Shown here: positions 24,442 to 31,889 of the stretch, piece after piece | How positions within the stretch are numbered: the stretch's first letter is position 1 | Layout of the letters: each line of letters begins with the position of its first letter | From: Kutzneria sp. | GTDB lineage: Bacteria > Actinomycetota > Actinomycetes > Mycobacteriales > Pseudonocardiaceae | Direction of reading: 5' to 3' | NCBI GenBank assembly: GCA_019239965.1 | Contig: JAFAZC010000058.1 | Location: 1-35,842 of the forward strand | Length of the DNA stretch: 35,842 nucleotides | Program-made: the position numbers and the translations under genes | Notes under the pieces: generated by a model | Told to the model about the DNA's origin: nothing | Database searches by the model: none | What the model saw: only the letters and a program-made list of their open reading frames with translations

Positions 24442-25265
24442 CCCGTACGCAGATCCTCAAGCGGCTACACGACAAGGCACAGGCCGCCCAGCCGATTATC
24501 GGCGCCGGCGCCGGCATTGGCCTTTCGGCCAAGTGCGCCGAGGCCGCCGGTTTGGATTTCGTCGTCATCTACAATTCCGGGCGCTACCGGATGGCTGGCC
24601 GTGGCTCCATCGCCGGGCTGATGCCCTACGGTGATGCCAACCAGATCGTGGTGGAGATGGCCGCCGAGGTACTGCCCGTGGTGCGGCATACACCGGTGAT
24701 CGCGGGCGTGTGCGGCTCCGATCCGTTCCGGCTGATGCCCGCATTCCTGCGCCAACTCTCCGACATGGGCTTTGCCGGGGTGCAGAACTATCCCACCGTC
24801 TGCCTGTTCGAGGGGATGGTCCGGACCAACCTGGAAGAAACCGGCATGGGCTTTGACCGCGAGGTCGCGATGATCCACGAGGCACACCGGCTCGACCTGC
24901 TGACCGTCACCTACGTCGCCACCCCCAACGAGGCCCGGGCCATGGCTGAGGCAGGCGCCGATCTGCTCGTGCCACACATGGGGCTGACCACCTCGGGCTC
25001 GATCGGCGCCAAGACCGCCATCACGCTGGATGAGGCGGTACAGCGGATCGATGAGATGGGGCAGGCGGCGCGGGAGGTCAATTCCGAGATTCTCGTGCTG
25101 TGCCACGGAGGCCCGATCGCCGGACCCGACGACGTGGCATACGTGTTCGAACGGGCCCGCGGTGTCGCCGGGTTCCTCGGCGCCTCCAGCATGGAACGGC
25201 TGCCCACCGAGACCGGGATGACCGAGCACATGGGACGTTTTGCCGGCCTGCGCCTGAAACCCTGA
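24438..25265 (+). CDS. Phosphoenolpyruvate hydrolase-family TIM-barrel protein (Tm-1 C-terminal type)
   Basis: A 275-residue protein of the TIM-barrel family annotated as phosphoenolpyruvate hydrolase, equivalent to the C-terminal half of plant Tm-1. Conserved blocks are IIGAGAGIGLSAKCAEAAG (about 20-38), IYNSGRYRMAGRGS, VIAGVCGSDPF, FAGVQNYPTV, DLLVPHMGLTTSGSIGA and LCHGGPIAGPDD. The fold resembles PEP-mutase/aldolase-like enzymes, but the substrate is not known. ATG at 24438 overlaps the stop of the Tm-1-like gene (ATGA), so they are translationally coupled, which mirrors the fusion in plants. Confidence 0.87.
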   Translation: MTRTQILKRLHDKAQAAQPIIGAGAGIGLSAKCAEAAGLDFVVIYNSGRYRMAGRGSIAGLMPYGDANQIVVEMAAEVLPVVRHTPVIAGVCGSDPFRLMPAFLRQLSDMGFAGVQNYPTVCLFEGMVRTNLEETGMGFDREVAMIHEAHRLDLLTVTYVATPNEARAMAEAGADLLVPHMGLTTSGSIGAKTAITLDEAVQRIDEMGQAAREVNSEILVLCHGGPIAGPDDVAYVFERARGVAGFLGASSMERLPTETGMTEHMGRFAGLRLKP

Positions 25266-25308
25266 CCAGGCACCGATTCCGCAGGCGACCAGCGAGGACA
25301 GGAGCACC

Positions 25309-25629
25309 GTGTACCGACTGACCATTCTGTATGGGCATCCCAGTGATCCGGACGAGTTCGATCGCTACTACCGGGACGTGCACCTACCCCTTGCGCGCGC
25401 CATGACCGGACTGAGTGGCTGGAAACTGACCTGGCTGCGAGCTGATCGGGACGGCAACCCCCCGCCCTATCACCTGATGGTCGACCTGTATGCCGAGGAT
25501 CGCGCGGCGATGTATGCCGTCCTGGATTCGCAGGCGGCACGGGCGGCAACCGCCGACGTGGCCAACTTCGCCACCGGCGGCGTGACGTATCTGTTCGGGG
25601 ACGACGAGACCATCATTCCCGTCACCTGA
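25309..25629 (+). CDS. EthD-family dimeric alpha/beta-barrel protein
   Basis: A 106-residue ferredoxin-like protein of the EthD group: YRLTILYGHPSDPDEFDRYY at the start (residues about 2-21), DVHLPLARAMTGL, then GVTYLFGDDETII at the end. EthD-type proteins accompany oxidative or hydrolytic degradation pathways and often act as small-molecule isomerases or accessory factors. GTG at 25309 with AGGAG 5 nt upstream. Third gene of the unit with the Tm-1-like and TIM-barrel genes (43 nt gap). Its 3' end overlaps the convergent deacetylase gene by 8 nt. Confidence 0.85.
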   Translation: MYRLTILYGHPSDPDEFDRYYRDVHLPLARAMTGLSGWKLTWLRADRDGNPPPYHLMVDLYAEDRAAMYAVLDSQAARAATADVANFATGGVTYLFGDDETIIPVT

Positions 25630-28240
25630 TCCGCGCCGCTGTCGCCGCCGTCCGCCCCGAGGAGTCCGCGAACCCGACCAGAATCCGGGCAGGGGAGCCG
25701 GTGGTCGGGATCGTGATCCGATTCGGCCCGGGGGTCACCGCGACGGTCCGCTGACCGATCACGGCGCCGGCCGCGTCGAGCAGGAACACGTGCGCCTGCC
25801 CCGGTTCGGCGGTGAAGACCGACACGTCCGGACCCATTGCCAGCGCCCGAATCGGCGGTGCGGCCGGTGCCCCGCCCAGCGGCGTGCCGATGCCCACCGA
25901 CTGCTCGATGGACAGCGGCGAGTCGCTGGAGGCGAGCGCCTCCAGCGGCAGCACCGGGGCTGGCGGCTCGGTGGGCCGCCCCGCCGGTGGCTGGTAGCCG
26001 TCGAGTGTGGCCCGGCCCCACCGGTACGGGTCGCCCTGCACACCGCCCCAGGTGGACCAGCCGATCCTGGTCTGCCCGGTCCTGTCCTGGGTGTCGGAGT
26101 CGTACACCAGCAGATTCAGCCCGAGACCGGCCGGATCAACCGCGCCGGGCAGCACGGAAAGGGGCACCGCGAACTCCACGGTGTAGCCGGTATACGGCGA
26201 GCTGATCTTGGCGGCCACCCGAACGCCGGGTGCGGTCTCCTGGTCGCCCTGATGGTTGTCGGCGTCCCGCAGCAGACACGGCGGTCCGCCACCGGCGGTG
26301 ACCGGAAGCGCGGCCAGCTTGAAGGTGGTCGAGGTGTTCTCCGAACGTCCGCGCGGATCGATGGTGAGCTCGACGGAATCGGTGCGCCAGTGGCGCTTGC
26401 AGTCGGCGGCGGCGAGCTGGCTGCCCAGCTTGTCGTCGGTGACGGTCACCGCCGCGAACAGCGTGTCGCCATACCAGGACAGACGTGCCTTCGCCGAACA
26501 GTCCGCGGCGGAGGTGCATTCATCACCCTCCCATCGCGACGAGACGTCCAGTTCGGGGCCGGGGTACTCGGTAGGGCCGGCGACCCCGTCAACGGTCGGC
26601 TCGACAGCTGCCCGCGGAATGGTCGTCGACGGCACCAGCTCCAGAGCAGGGCTCACGGTGCTCGACGGACCGCCCTCGGGCCGTACGGTGATCGTGTACC
26701 GGTAGTCTCCGCCGAGCATTCCGGTGGCCAGCCCGGGATCGGTGTTGCGTACCGAGAAGCGGATCGCCGTGGCGGTTCCCGGGGCGAGCGCGGGAAACCG
26801 TTTGTTCGCCGCAGTGGCGGCGAATCCGTCGGGTAGCGCCAGTTCGACCGTTCCCGCCGCGGCCCGCGTCGTCCCCTGGTTGCGAACGGACACGTCGATG
26901 TCACGGCTGCCGCCGGACGGCAGGGTGAGCACCGGCGGCACCAGATCGGCCAGTTCGGGATGACCGACACCGCGGGCCCACTCGCGGAACTGCGCGACCT
27001 GGGGCAGTGGTTGCTGTTCCGCGACGACTGGGGCGGTGACCTCCAGCAGCGCGGTGGTTGTCTCCTCGGCGCGGCCGGGGCTGGAGACCGTAACCGGCAG
27101 CCGCACCTTGCCCGGTGTGGCGCCCCTGGGGACCGTGACGGTGAACTCCGCGGTGGACGGGTCGCCCGGAGTCAGCTCGCCGCCGCCACTGACCTGCCAT
27201 TCGGGCGGCACGGACAGCTTTGCCCGCGCCGCGGCTGACGCCGCCGAGACGCGAACCGCCACATGGGTCGACGAGCCAGGAGTCACGGTATAGTCGCCGG
27301 CTTCCGCGACGAGGCCGGCACCGTCCGTTCCGTCGAGCACGCCGTCGATGCCCCTGTGATCTGTCCGATACGGCACCCTGCTGGCCACCTGGGTCAAGTA
27401 GTCACACCCGATGGCATTCGGATCCGTTGGCACGTCAGGAAACCCAGCCCACCCCTGACTGGCGTACTCACGCTGCGCGGAGCGTTCCACCTGAGCCCAG
27501 CTCCGCCCGTCCGGTGCCCTCGCGCCCGCCCACACACCCCAGACCAGATCGGTAGGTTCGGTCGGGGCGAAGTCGGCCACACAGTTCGGTCCCGTGGCCG
27601 CGTGGCCGCGCATGTCGTCGGTGAACAGCCGGGACACCGCCCACGGACGCAGGCCTTCCCGGGAGATCTGCTCGGCGAAGGCGGCGGGATCGGCGGCCGC
27701 CTGGTAGGCCTCGACGGCCAATCGGGCCGATTCCTGGTGGTTGCCGTGGTTTCCCGGCGATGGCGCTGGATCCATCGTCAGCACGATCTTCGGCCGGGTC
27801 CGTCGGACGACCCGAACCAGCCTGTCGAGGGTGTCGTCGTGACCCCACACCTGGTCTGTCAGGGGCGCGCTGACCGTGTAGTAGAAGTCCGCCTTGTCGA
27901 GGTTGATCACCTCGACGACACCGACCTCGGCAAGCGCGCGACGCTCTTCGGCTTCACGCACAAGGCCGAGCGCGGGACCTTCCTCGGTGCCAACGGCGTT
28001 GCCACCGCCCTCGCCGCGGGTGACCGTGACGACGCCGACCCGTAATCGGTGATCGATGTGCAGCTGGCCGAGAGTGGACAGGATGCCCGACTCGTCATCG
28101 GGATGCGCCCCGACGAACAGCACGTCGAGCCCGGCCGGATCGGAAGGCTGTCCGGGATGGCCGGCGGCCTGTGCTGGGATCACCGCGCCGAACGCCAGCG
28201 CCACAGACAGCAGTCCCACGCCCCATCGGATCGAACCCAC
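25622..28240 (-). CDS. Secreted PIG-L/LmbE-type deacetylase with carbohydrate-binding domains
   Basis: An 872-residue exported protein. Residues 1-25 are a signal peptide (VGLLSVALAFGAVIPAQA). Residues about 38-300 form the LmbE zinc deacetylase, with AHPDDE (45-50) and SPGNHGNHQESARLA further on. NEW3-like beta domains follow (about 310-540; ELTPGDPSTAEFTVTVPRGA), then a CBM9-like sugar-binding domain (about 555-740; DGVAGPTEYPGPELDVSSRW, TDSVELTIDPRGRS), then a C-terminal beta domain. It probably removes N-acetyl groups from amino-sugar glycans outside the cell. GTG 28240 has GGAGG 7 nt upstream; a GTG 27 nt earlier is less likely. Last gene of the sugar-ABC operon. Substrate inferred. Confidence 0.88.
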   Translation of the reverse strand: MGSIRWGVGLLSVALAFGAVIPAQAAGHPGQPSDPAGLDVLFVGAHPDDESGILSTLGQLHIDHRLRVGVVTVTRGEGGGNAVGTEEGPALGLVREAEERRALAEVGVVEVINLDKADFYYTVSAPLTDQVWGHDDTLDRLVRVVRRTRPKIVLTMDPAPSPGNHGNHQESARLAVEAYQAAADPAAFAEQISREGLRPWAVSRLFTDDMRGHAATGPNCVADFAPTEPTDLVWGVWAGARAPDGRSWAQVERSAQREYASQGWAGFPDVPTDPNAIGCDYLTQVASRVPYRTDHRGIDGVLDGTDGAGLVAEAGDYTVTPGSSTHVAVRVSAASAAARAKLSVPPEWQVSGGGELTPGDPSTAEFTVTVPRGATPGKVRLPVTVSSPGRAEETTTALLEVTAPVVAEQQPLPQVAQFREWARGVGHPELADLVPPVLTLPSGGSRDIDVSVRNQGTTRAAAGTVELALPDGFAATAANKRFPALAPGTATAIRFSVRNTDPGLATGMLGGDYRYTITVRPEGGPSSTVSPALELVPSTTIPRAAVEPTVDGVAGPTEYPGPELDVSSRWEGDECTSAADCSAKARLSWYGDTLFAAVTVTDDKLGSQLAAADCKRHWRTDSVELTIDPRGRSENTSTTFKLAALPVTAGGGPPCLLRDADNHQGDQETAPGVRVAAKISSPYTGYTVEFAVPLSVLPGAVDPAGLGLNLLVYDSDTQDRTGQTRIGWSTWGGVQGDPYRWGRATLDGYQPPAGRPTEPPAPVLPLEALASSDSPLSIEQSVGIGTPLGGAPAAPPIRALAMGPDVSVFTAEPGQAHVFLLDAAGAVIGQRTVAVTPGPNRITIPTTGSPARILVGFADSSGRTAATAARIR

Positions 28241-28291
28241 CGCGTCGCCTCCACAATCGTCGTCCACGCCGGTCGCCCACGCCTGGAGGAG

Positions 28292-29098
28292 TCAGCCCTT
28301 GACCGACCCGTCCACCATGCCGCGGATGAAATGTCGTTGCAGGAACAGGTAGAGCAACACGATCGGCAGCGCGACCAGTACGGAGGCCGCCGCGAGCAGC
28401 GGCACGCTCGTCGTCGCCCGCCCGGAGAAGAACTGCAGCCCCAGCGGCGCGGTGCGCAGCGTCTCGCTGACCACCATCACCCTGGCGAGCAGGAACTCGT
28501 TCCACGTCCACATGAACACCAGCACGACGAGCGTCACCAGTGCCGGGCGTCCCATCGGCAGCAGCACCCGCCACAGCGTCTGCCAGTGCCCGGCGCCGTC
28601 AAGGCGGCTCGCCTCCACGATTCCACGCGAGGTCGACGCGAAGTACGTGCGCATCCAGAAGACGCCGAACGCGACGGACTGGGCAACCTGGGGAAAGATC
28701 AGCGACGCATAGGTGTCGGTGAGACCGAGATCGCGCAGGTCGAAGTACAGCGGTACGACCACGGCCTCACCAGGCACGGTCAATCCAAGCAGCAGCAGGT
28801 AGAACAACCCCTCGCGACCTCGGAAACGCATGGTGCCCAGGGCGTACGCGGCGAGCACGGACAGCACAACGGTCAGTACGACCACGCTGAGACTGACGAT
28901 CAGGCTGGACAGCAGATAACTGCCGAACCGCGCCTGTGTCCAGGCTGTCGCGAAGTTCTCCCAGTGCACGCCGCCTCGGCCGGCCACCGGTGAGCCGAAC
29001 GCGGTGACGAGAATGGCGGCCATCGGGTAGAGCGCGAAGACGGTGAACGTGCCGAGTACGGCGTAGGTGCCAAGGCGCGCCGCTGTCGACGTTCCCAT
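28292..29098 (-). CDS. Sugar ABC transporter permease (MalG type)
   Basis: A 268-residue inner-membrane permease with six predicted helices. The EAA loop that contacts the ATPase is EASRLDGAGHWQTLWRVLLP (about 163-182). Typical CUT1/MalG features are an N-terminal helix, the SSLIVSLSVVVLTVVLSVLA helix and the C-terminal LYLFLQRHFIRGMVDGSVKG. It starts at 29098 with an ATGA overlap with the stop of the partner permease. The gene order binding protein, MalF-like, MalG-like is standard for CUT1 systems. No ATPase gene is present; a shared MsiK-like ATPase is expected elsewhere. Confidence 0.93.
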   Translation of the reverse strand: MGTSTAARLGTYAVLGTFTVFALYPMAAILVTAFGSPVAGRGGVHWENFATAWTQARFGSYLLSSLIVSLSVVVLTVVLSVLAAYALGTMRFRGREGLFYLLLLGLTVPGEAVVVPLYFDLRDLGLTDTYASLIFPQVAQSVAFGVFWMRTYFASTSRGIVEASRLDGAGHWQTLWRVLLPMGRPALVTLVVLVFMWTWNEFLLARVMVVSETLRTAPLGLQFFSGRATTSVPLLAAASVLVALPIVLLYLFLQRHFIRGMVDGSVKG

Positions 29099-30006
29099 CA
29101 GCGTTCCCTCCCGGTAATGCGGGTGATCAGGAAGGTGACGGCTAAGGCGACCACGGTGATCACGACGCCGATCGCGGCCGCGACTCCGACCTGCCCGCCG
29201 AGAAAGGCGCGCTGATAGATCTCGTACGCCGGCACGGTCGTCGAGCCTCCTGGGCCGCCGAGTGGAGTCATCATGTACACCAGGTCGAACGTGCGCAGCG
29301 CGGCGATCACGGTCAGGGTGAGGGCGACCCCGATCTCGCCGCGCAGTGCGGGAAGCACGACCGCGTGGAACTCCCCGGCCGCGCCGGCACCGTCCAGTCT
29401 CGCCGCGTCGAACAGCTCACTGGAGATCTTGCCGATGCCGCCGAGGAAAAGTACCACCGCGAGGCCGGTCTGCACCCAGGTGCCGACGATTCCCACCGCG
29501 AACAGCGCCGTCGCGGAGTCGCCGAGCCATGCGCGTGTGAGGCTGCCGAGGCCGACAGCTCGCAGCACCTGGTTCAGCACGCCGTCCGGGGCGAAGATCC
29601 GTTGCCAGGCGACGGCGACGACGACCATGGCGAGCACCTGCGGCAGGAACAGAGCGGTGCGGAAGAACGGAAGGCCGCGCACCCTGGTGCGATGCAGTGC
29701 GGTGGCGACCACCAGCCCGACCGAAACGGGAAGCACCGCGAAGAAGACCGCGAGCACCGCGACGTGCCCGAAGGCCGCGCCCGCGCCGTTGGTGCGCAGC
29801 AGTGCTCGGTAGTTCGCCAGCCCGGACCAGTGGCCAAGTGTCAGCCCGTCCCAGTCGAACAGGGAGAGCCAACCGCTGTGCAGCAAGGGAAACAGCAGGA
29901 ACAGGCCGTACACCCCGAGCGCGGGCAGCAGATAGAGGTAGCCGATCCGGCGTGGCTCACCGGGTGGCCCGCCCCGCCGGCGGCCGGTCAGTTCACCGAC
30001 CGCCAT
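29098..30006 (-). CDS. Sugar ABC transporter permease (MalF type)
   Basis: A 302-residue inner-membrane permease of the CUT1 carbohydrate-uptake class. YLYLLPALGVYGLFLLFPLL forms the first helix. The EAA loop is FDAARLDGAGAAGEFHAVVL (about 199-218), and DLVYMMTPLGGPGGSTT near residue 250 is the conserved MalF-type block. Its start overlaps the end of the solute-binding-protein gene by 14 nt, and its stop overlaps the next permease (ATGA). Translational coupling across the operon is therefore likely. Confidence 0.93.
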   Translation of the reverse strand: MAVGELTGRRRGGPPGEPRRIGYLYLLPALGVYGLFLLFPLLHSGWLSLFDWDGLTLGHWSGLANYRALLRTNGAGAAFGHVAVLAVFFAVLPVSVGLVVATALHRTRVRGLPFFRTALFLPQVLAMVVVAVAWQRIFAPDGVLNQVLRAVGLGSLTRAWLGDSATALFAVGIVGTWVQTGLAVVLFLGGIGKISSELFDAARLDGAGAAGEFHAVVLPALRGEIGVALTLTVIAALRTFDLVYMMTPLGGPGGSTTVPAYEIYQRAFLGGQVGVAAAIGVVITVVALAVTFLITRITGRER

Positions 30007-31348
30007 GGCTCGCGTCCAGGTCGGCCTGAAGCTGGCCGAGGAAGGTATCGACGTCCAGCTGCCGGCTCATCAGCTGTTCGACCGAACCCGTGACGACCTC
30101 GTAGGCGTTCTGCGTCGCGTAGTCGAGGTAGGGCACGAGTGCCGGAGTGGTCGAGGCTTGCCGCCAGGCGTCGAAAACCTGTCGCTGCAAGCCGGTCACC
30201 GACTGGTCGGTAGTGTTGACCACGGGCAGGTTTCCGTTGTCGGCGATGACCTTCATGGCGTCGGCCGAGGTGATGAAGTCGAGATATGCCGCGGCGGCGT
30301 CCGGATTGCGGGTCTTGCCGCTCACCGCCCACGGCAGACCGGTGCCACCGGTGACGGTGGGGCCACCGGGCCGGCCGGGAGGAAGCAGGAAACCAACCGA
30401 GTCGCCCATGGCCTCACGCAGGTCGGGCATGAGCCAGGTGCCGTCGATGTGGAAGACGCCGTCTCCCTTGGCGAATGCCGCCCACGAGTCGTCGCCCTTC
30501 AGCCCGGCGAACCCCGGCGTCAGATATCCCCGGGCCACCCAGTCAAGGACCTGTCTGGCCGCCGCCCTGTTCGGGTCGGTGAGCCAGGAGGCACCGGCAC
30601 GCCCGGTGGCGAGCGCGGTCTGGGTGGCTGGATCCTCGAAGCGGTGCATGGCGAAGCTGAAGAGGTAGGCGCCAGCGGCCTTGTCCAGGTTGCCGAGCTG
30701 GATAGGCAGCTGACCGGCGTCGTGGGCCTTGGCCAGCGCGGTGTCCAGCTCCTCCCACGTCTTCGGCGGCGTGAGGCCGAGTTGGGCGAGTTTGGCCCGG
30801 TTGTAGTAGATGCCGACCAGTTCACCGGTCTGCTGAACGCCGTAGAGCTTGCCCTCGCCAAGTGAGTCGCCGGTATCGGGATAGCTGGCCAGGCGCCGCA
30901 CCGATTCGGGGAACCGCCCCGTCCACCGGTACGCCTCGGCGTATCCGTCAAGCGGGGTGAGCAGGCCCGCTCGCACGAACGCGCCCATGTCCTGTTTGCC
31001 GTTGTTGACCTGGACGACGTCAGGCGGCTCGTTCCCGGTGAGCGCGAGTTTGACCGTGTTGCGCAGGTCGTCGAACGACCGGGAGATCCTGTTGATGGTG
31101 ACGTTCGGGTACCTGTCGTGGAACCGCTGATTCAGCGTGCTGATCTGCTTGTCCTGCCCGCCGCGAACCTCCTGGTCCCAGACGGTGAGCGTCACCTGGC
31201 CCATCGCGGCGACGTCGGTGCGGACGTCCGCGGCCGGCCGGTCGGTGGGCCGGTGGGCGGCGGAGTTCGCACCCGGTGTGCACGCGCTGAGCAGACCCAC
31301 CGCCAGCACGCCGATCACCGACAGCGCGACGGGTGACGGTGTCCTCAT
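29993..31348 (-). CDS. Sugar ABC transporter solute-binding lipoprotein
   Basis: A 451-residue extracellular family-1 sugar-binding protein. The N terminus is a lipoprotein signal, with lipobox LLSAC and lipidated C23. The mature part shows VTLTVWDQEVRGG, INRISRSFDDLRNTVKLALT, PPDVVQVNNGKQDMGAFVRA, GVQQTGELVGIYYNRAKLA and GDGVFHIDGTWLMPDL, all typical of CUT1 binding proteins. It opens the operon with two permeases and the secreted deacetylase, so it probably delivers an amino-sugar oligosaccharide. A palindrome GTGTCGACAC lies about 85-94 nt upstream (31433-31442) and could be an operator. Ligand not determined. Confidence 0.92.
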   Translation of the reverse strand: MRTPSPVALSVIGVLAVGLLSACTPGANSAAHRPTDRPAADVRTDVAAMGQVTLTVWDQEVRGGQDKQISTLNQRFHDRYPNVTINRISRSFDDLRNTVKLALTGNEPPDVVQVNNGKQDMGAFVRAGLLTPLDGYAEAYRWTGRFPESVRRLASYPDTGDSLGEGKLYGVQQTGELVGIYYNRAKLAQLGLTPPKTWEELDTALAKAHDAGQLPIQLGNLDKAAGAYLFSFAMHRFEDPATQTALATGRAGASWLTDPNRAAARQVLDWVARGYLTPGFAGLKGDDSWAAFAKGDGVFHIDGTWLMPDLREAMGDSVGFLLPPGRPGGPTVTGGTGLPWAVSGKTRNPDAAAAYLDFITSADAMKVIADNGNLPVVNTTDQSVTGLQRQVFDAWRQASTTPALVPYLDYATQNAYEVVTGSVEQLMSRQLDVDTFLGQLQADLDASHGGR

Positions 31349-31432
31349 GATGTGCCCCGGTGGTACCCGCTCCTGGGATCGATCCGCATGAGCTCTGGCT
31401 CCTCACTGGTCGCCGGCTCAGGCAGTCTGCAC

Positions 31433-31442
31433 GTGTCGACAC
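31433..31442. promoter_or_regulatory. Short palindrome upstream of the sugar ABC operon
   Basis: GTGTCGACAC is a perfect 10-bp palindrome, 85 nt upstream of the solute-binding-protein ATG. Short self-complementary sites like this are common for LacI or ROK sugar regulators, but a 10-mer palindrome occurs by chance at this GC content. Weak evidence. Confidence 0.25.
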
Positions 31443-31479
31443 CGCAAGGACAAGGCTCGATCCTCGTGCGCACAGCACA

Positions 31480-31508
31480 AGGGGCCCAGGCGATACGCCA
31501 GGGCCCCT
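31480..31508 (-). terminator. Intrinsic terminator of rpmB
   Basis: AGGGGCCC and GGGCCCCT (31501-31508 with 31480-31487 on the minus strand) form an 8-bp stem that continues, after one mismatch, as GGCG/CGCC around loop TAT. In minus-strand direction the tail reads TTGTGCTGTG. It starts 23 nt past the rpmB stop. Confidence 0.7.
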
Positions 31509-31530
31509 CAGGAAATCCGTGGTGTCCGGT

Positions 31531-31722
31531 TCAGCCGCGGACCACCTTGCCCGCCTTCAGACAGGACGTGCACACGTTCATCCGTGCCCGCTGGCCCGGC
31601 GCGACCTTGGCGCGAACCGACTGGATGTTCGGGTTCCACCTGCGCTTGGTGCGCCGGTGGGAGTGGGACACCGCCATGCCGAAGCCCGGTCCCTTGTTGC
31701 AGACGTCGCAGACGGCGGCCAC
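31531..31722 (-). CDS. rpmB: 50S ribosomal protein L28
   Basis: A 63-residue ribosomal large-subunit protein. It reads [46 protein letters not shown], the full L28 pattern. C5, C8 and the CTSC pair make it the C+ (zinc-binding) form. The GTG at 31722 has AAGGAG 8 nt upstream; an ATG three codons earlier overlaps the spacer and is not conserved. Divergent from the DAK2 gene, as in other actinobacteria. Confidence 0.96.
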   Translation of the reverse strand: MAAVCDVCNKGPGFGMAVSHSHRRTKRRWNPNIQSVRAKVAPGQRARMNVCTSCLKAGKVVRG

Positions 31723-31799
31723 GTCACACACTCCTTACGGTGGTTCCTCAGCGATCACACATGCACGCCCCGACTCAGCTGGCCAGGACGGCAAGAGAC

Positions 31800-31817
31800 G
31801 TTACCCGAGATGGTAAC
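31800..31817. promoter_or_regulatory. Inverted repeat between rpmB and the DAK2 gene
   Basis: GTTACC-CGAGAT-GGTAAC is a perfect 6-bp inverted repeat, 78 nt upstream of rpmB and 73 nt upstream of the DAK2 GTG, in the shared promoter space. TACCCT at 31852-31857 is a -10-like element for the DAK2 direction. Regulator unknown. Confidence 0.3.
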
Positions 31818-31889
31818 CGGCGGGCCGGCCGGCCACCAAACCGCCCCCGCTACCCTGCCCACCGGGGCCGCCGGAGAGGAGCCGAAACA

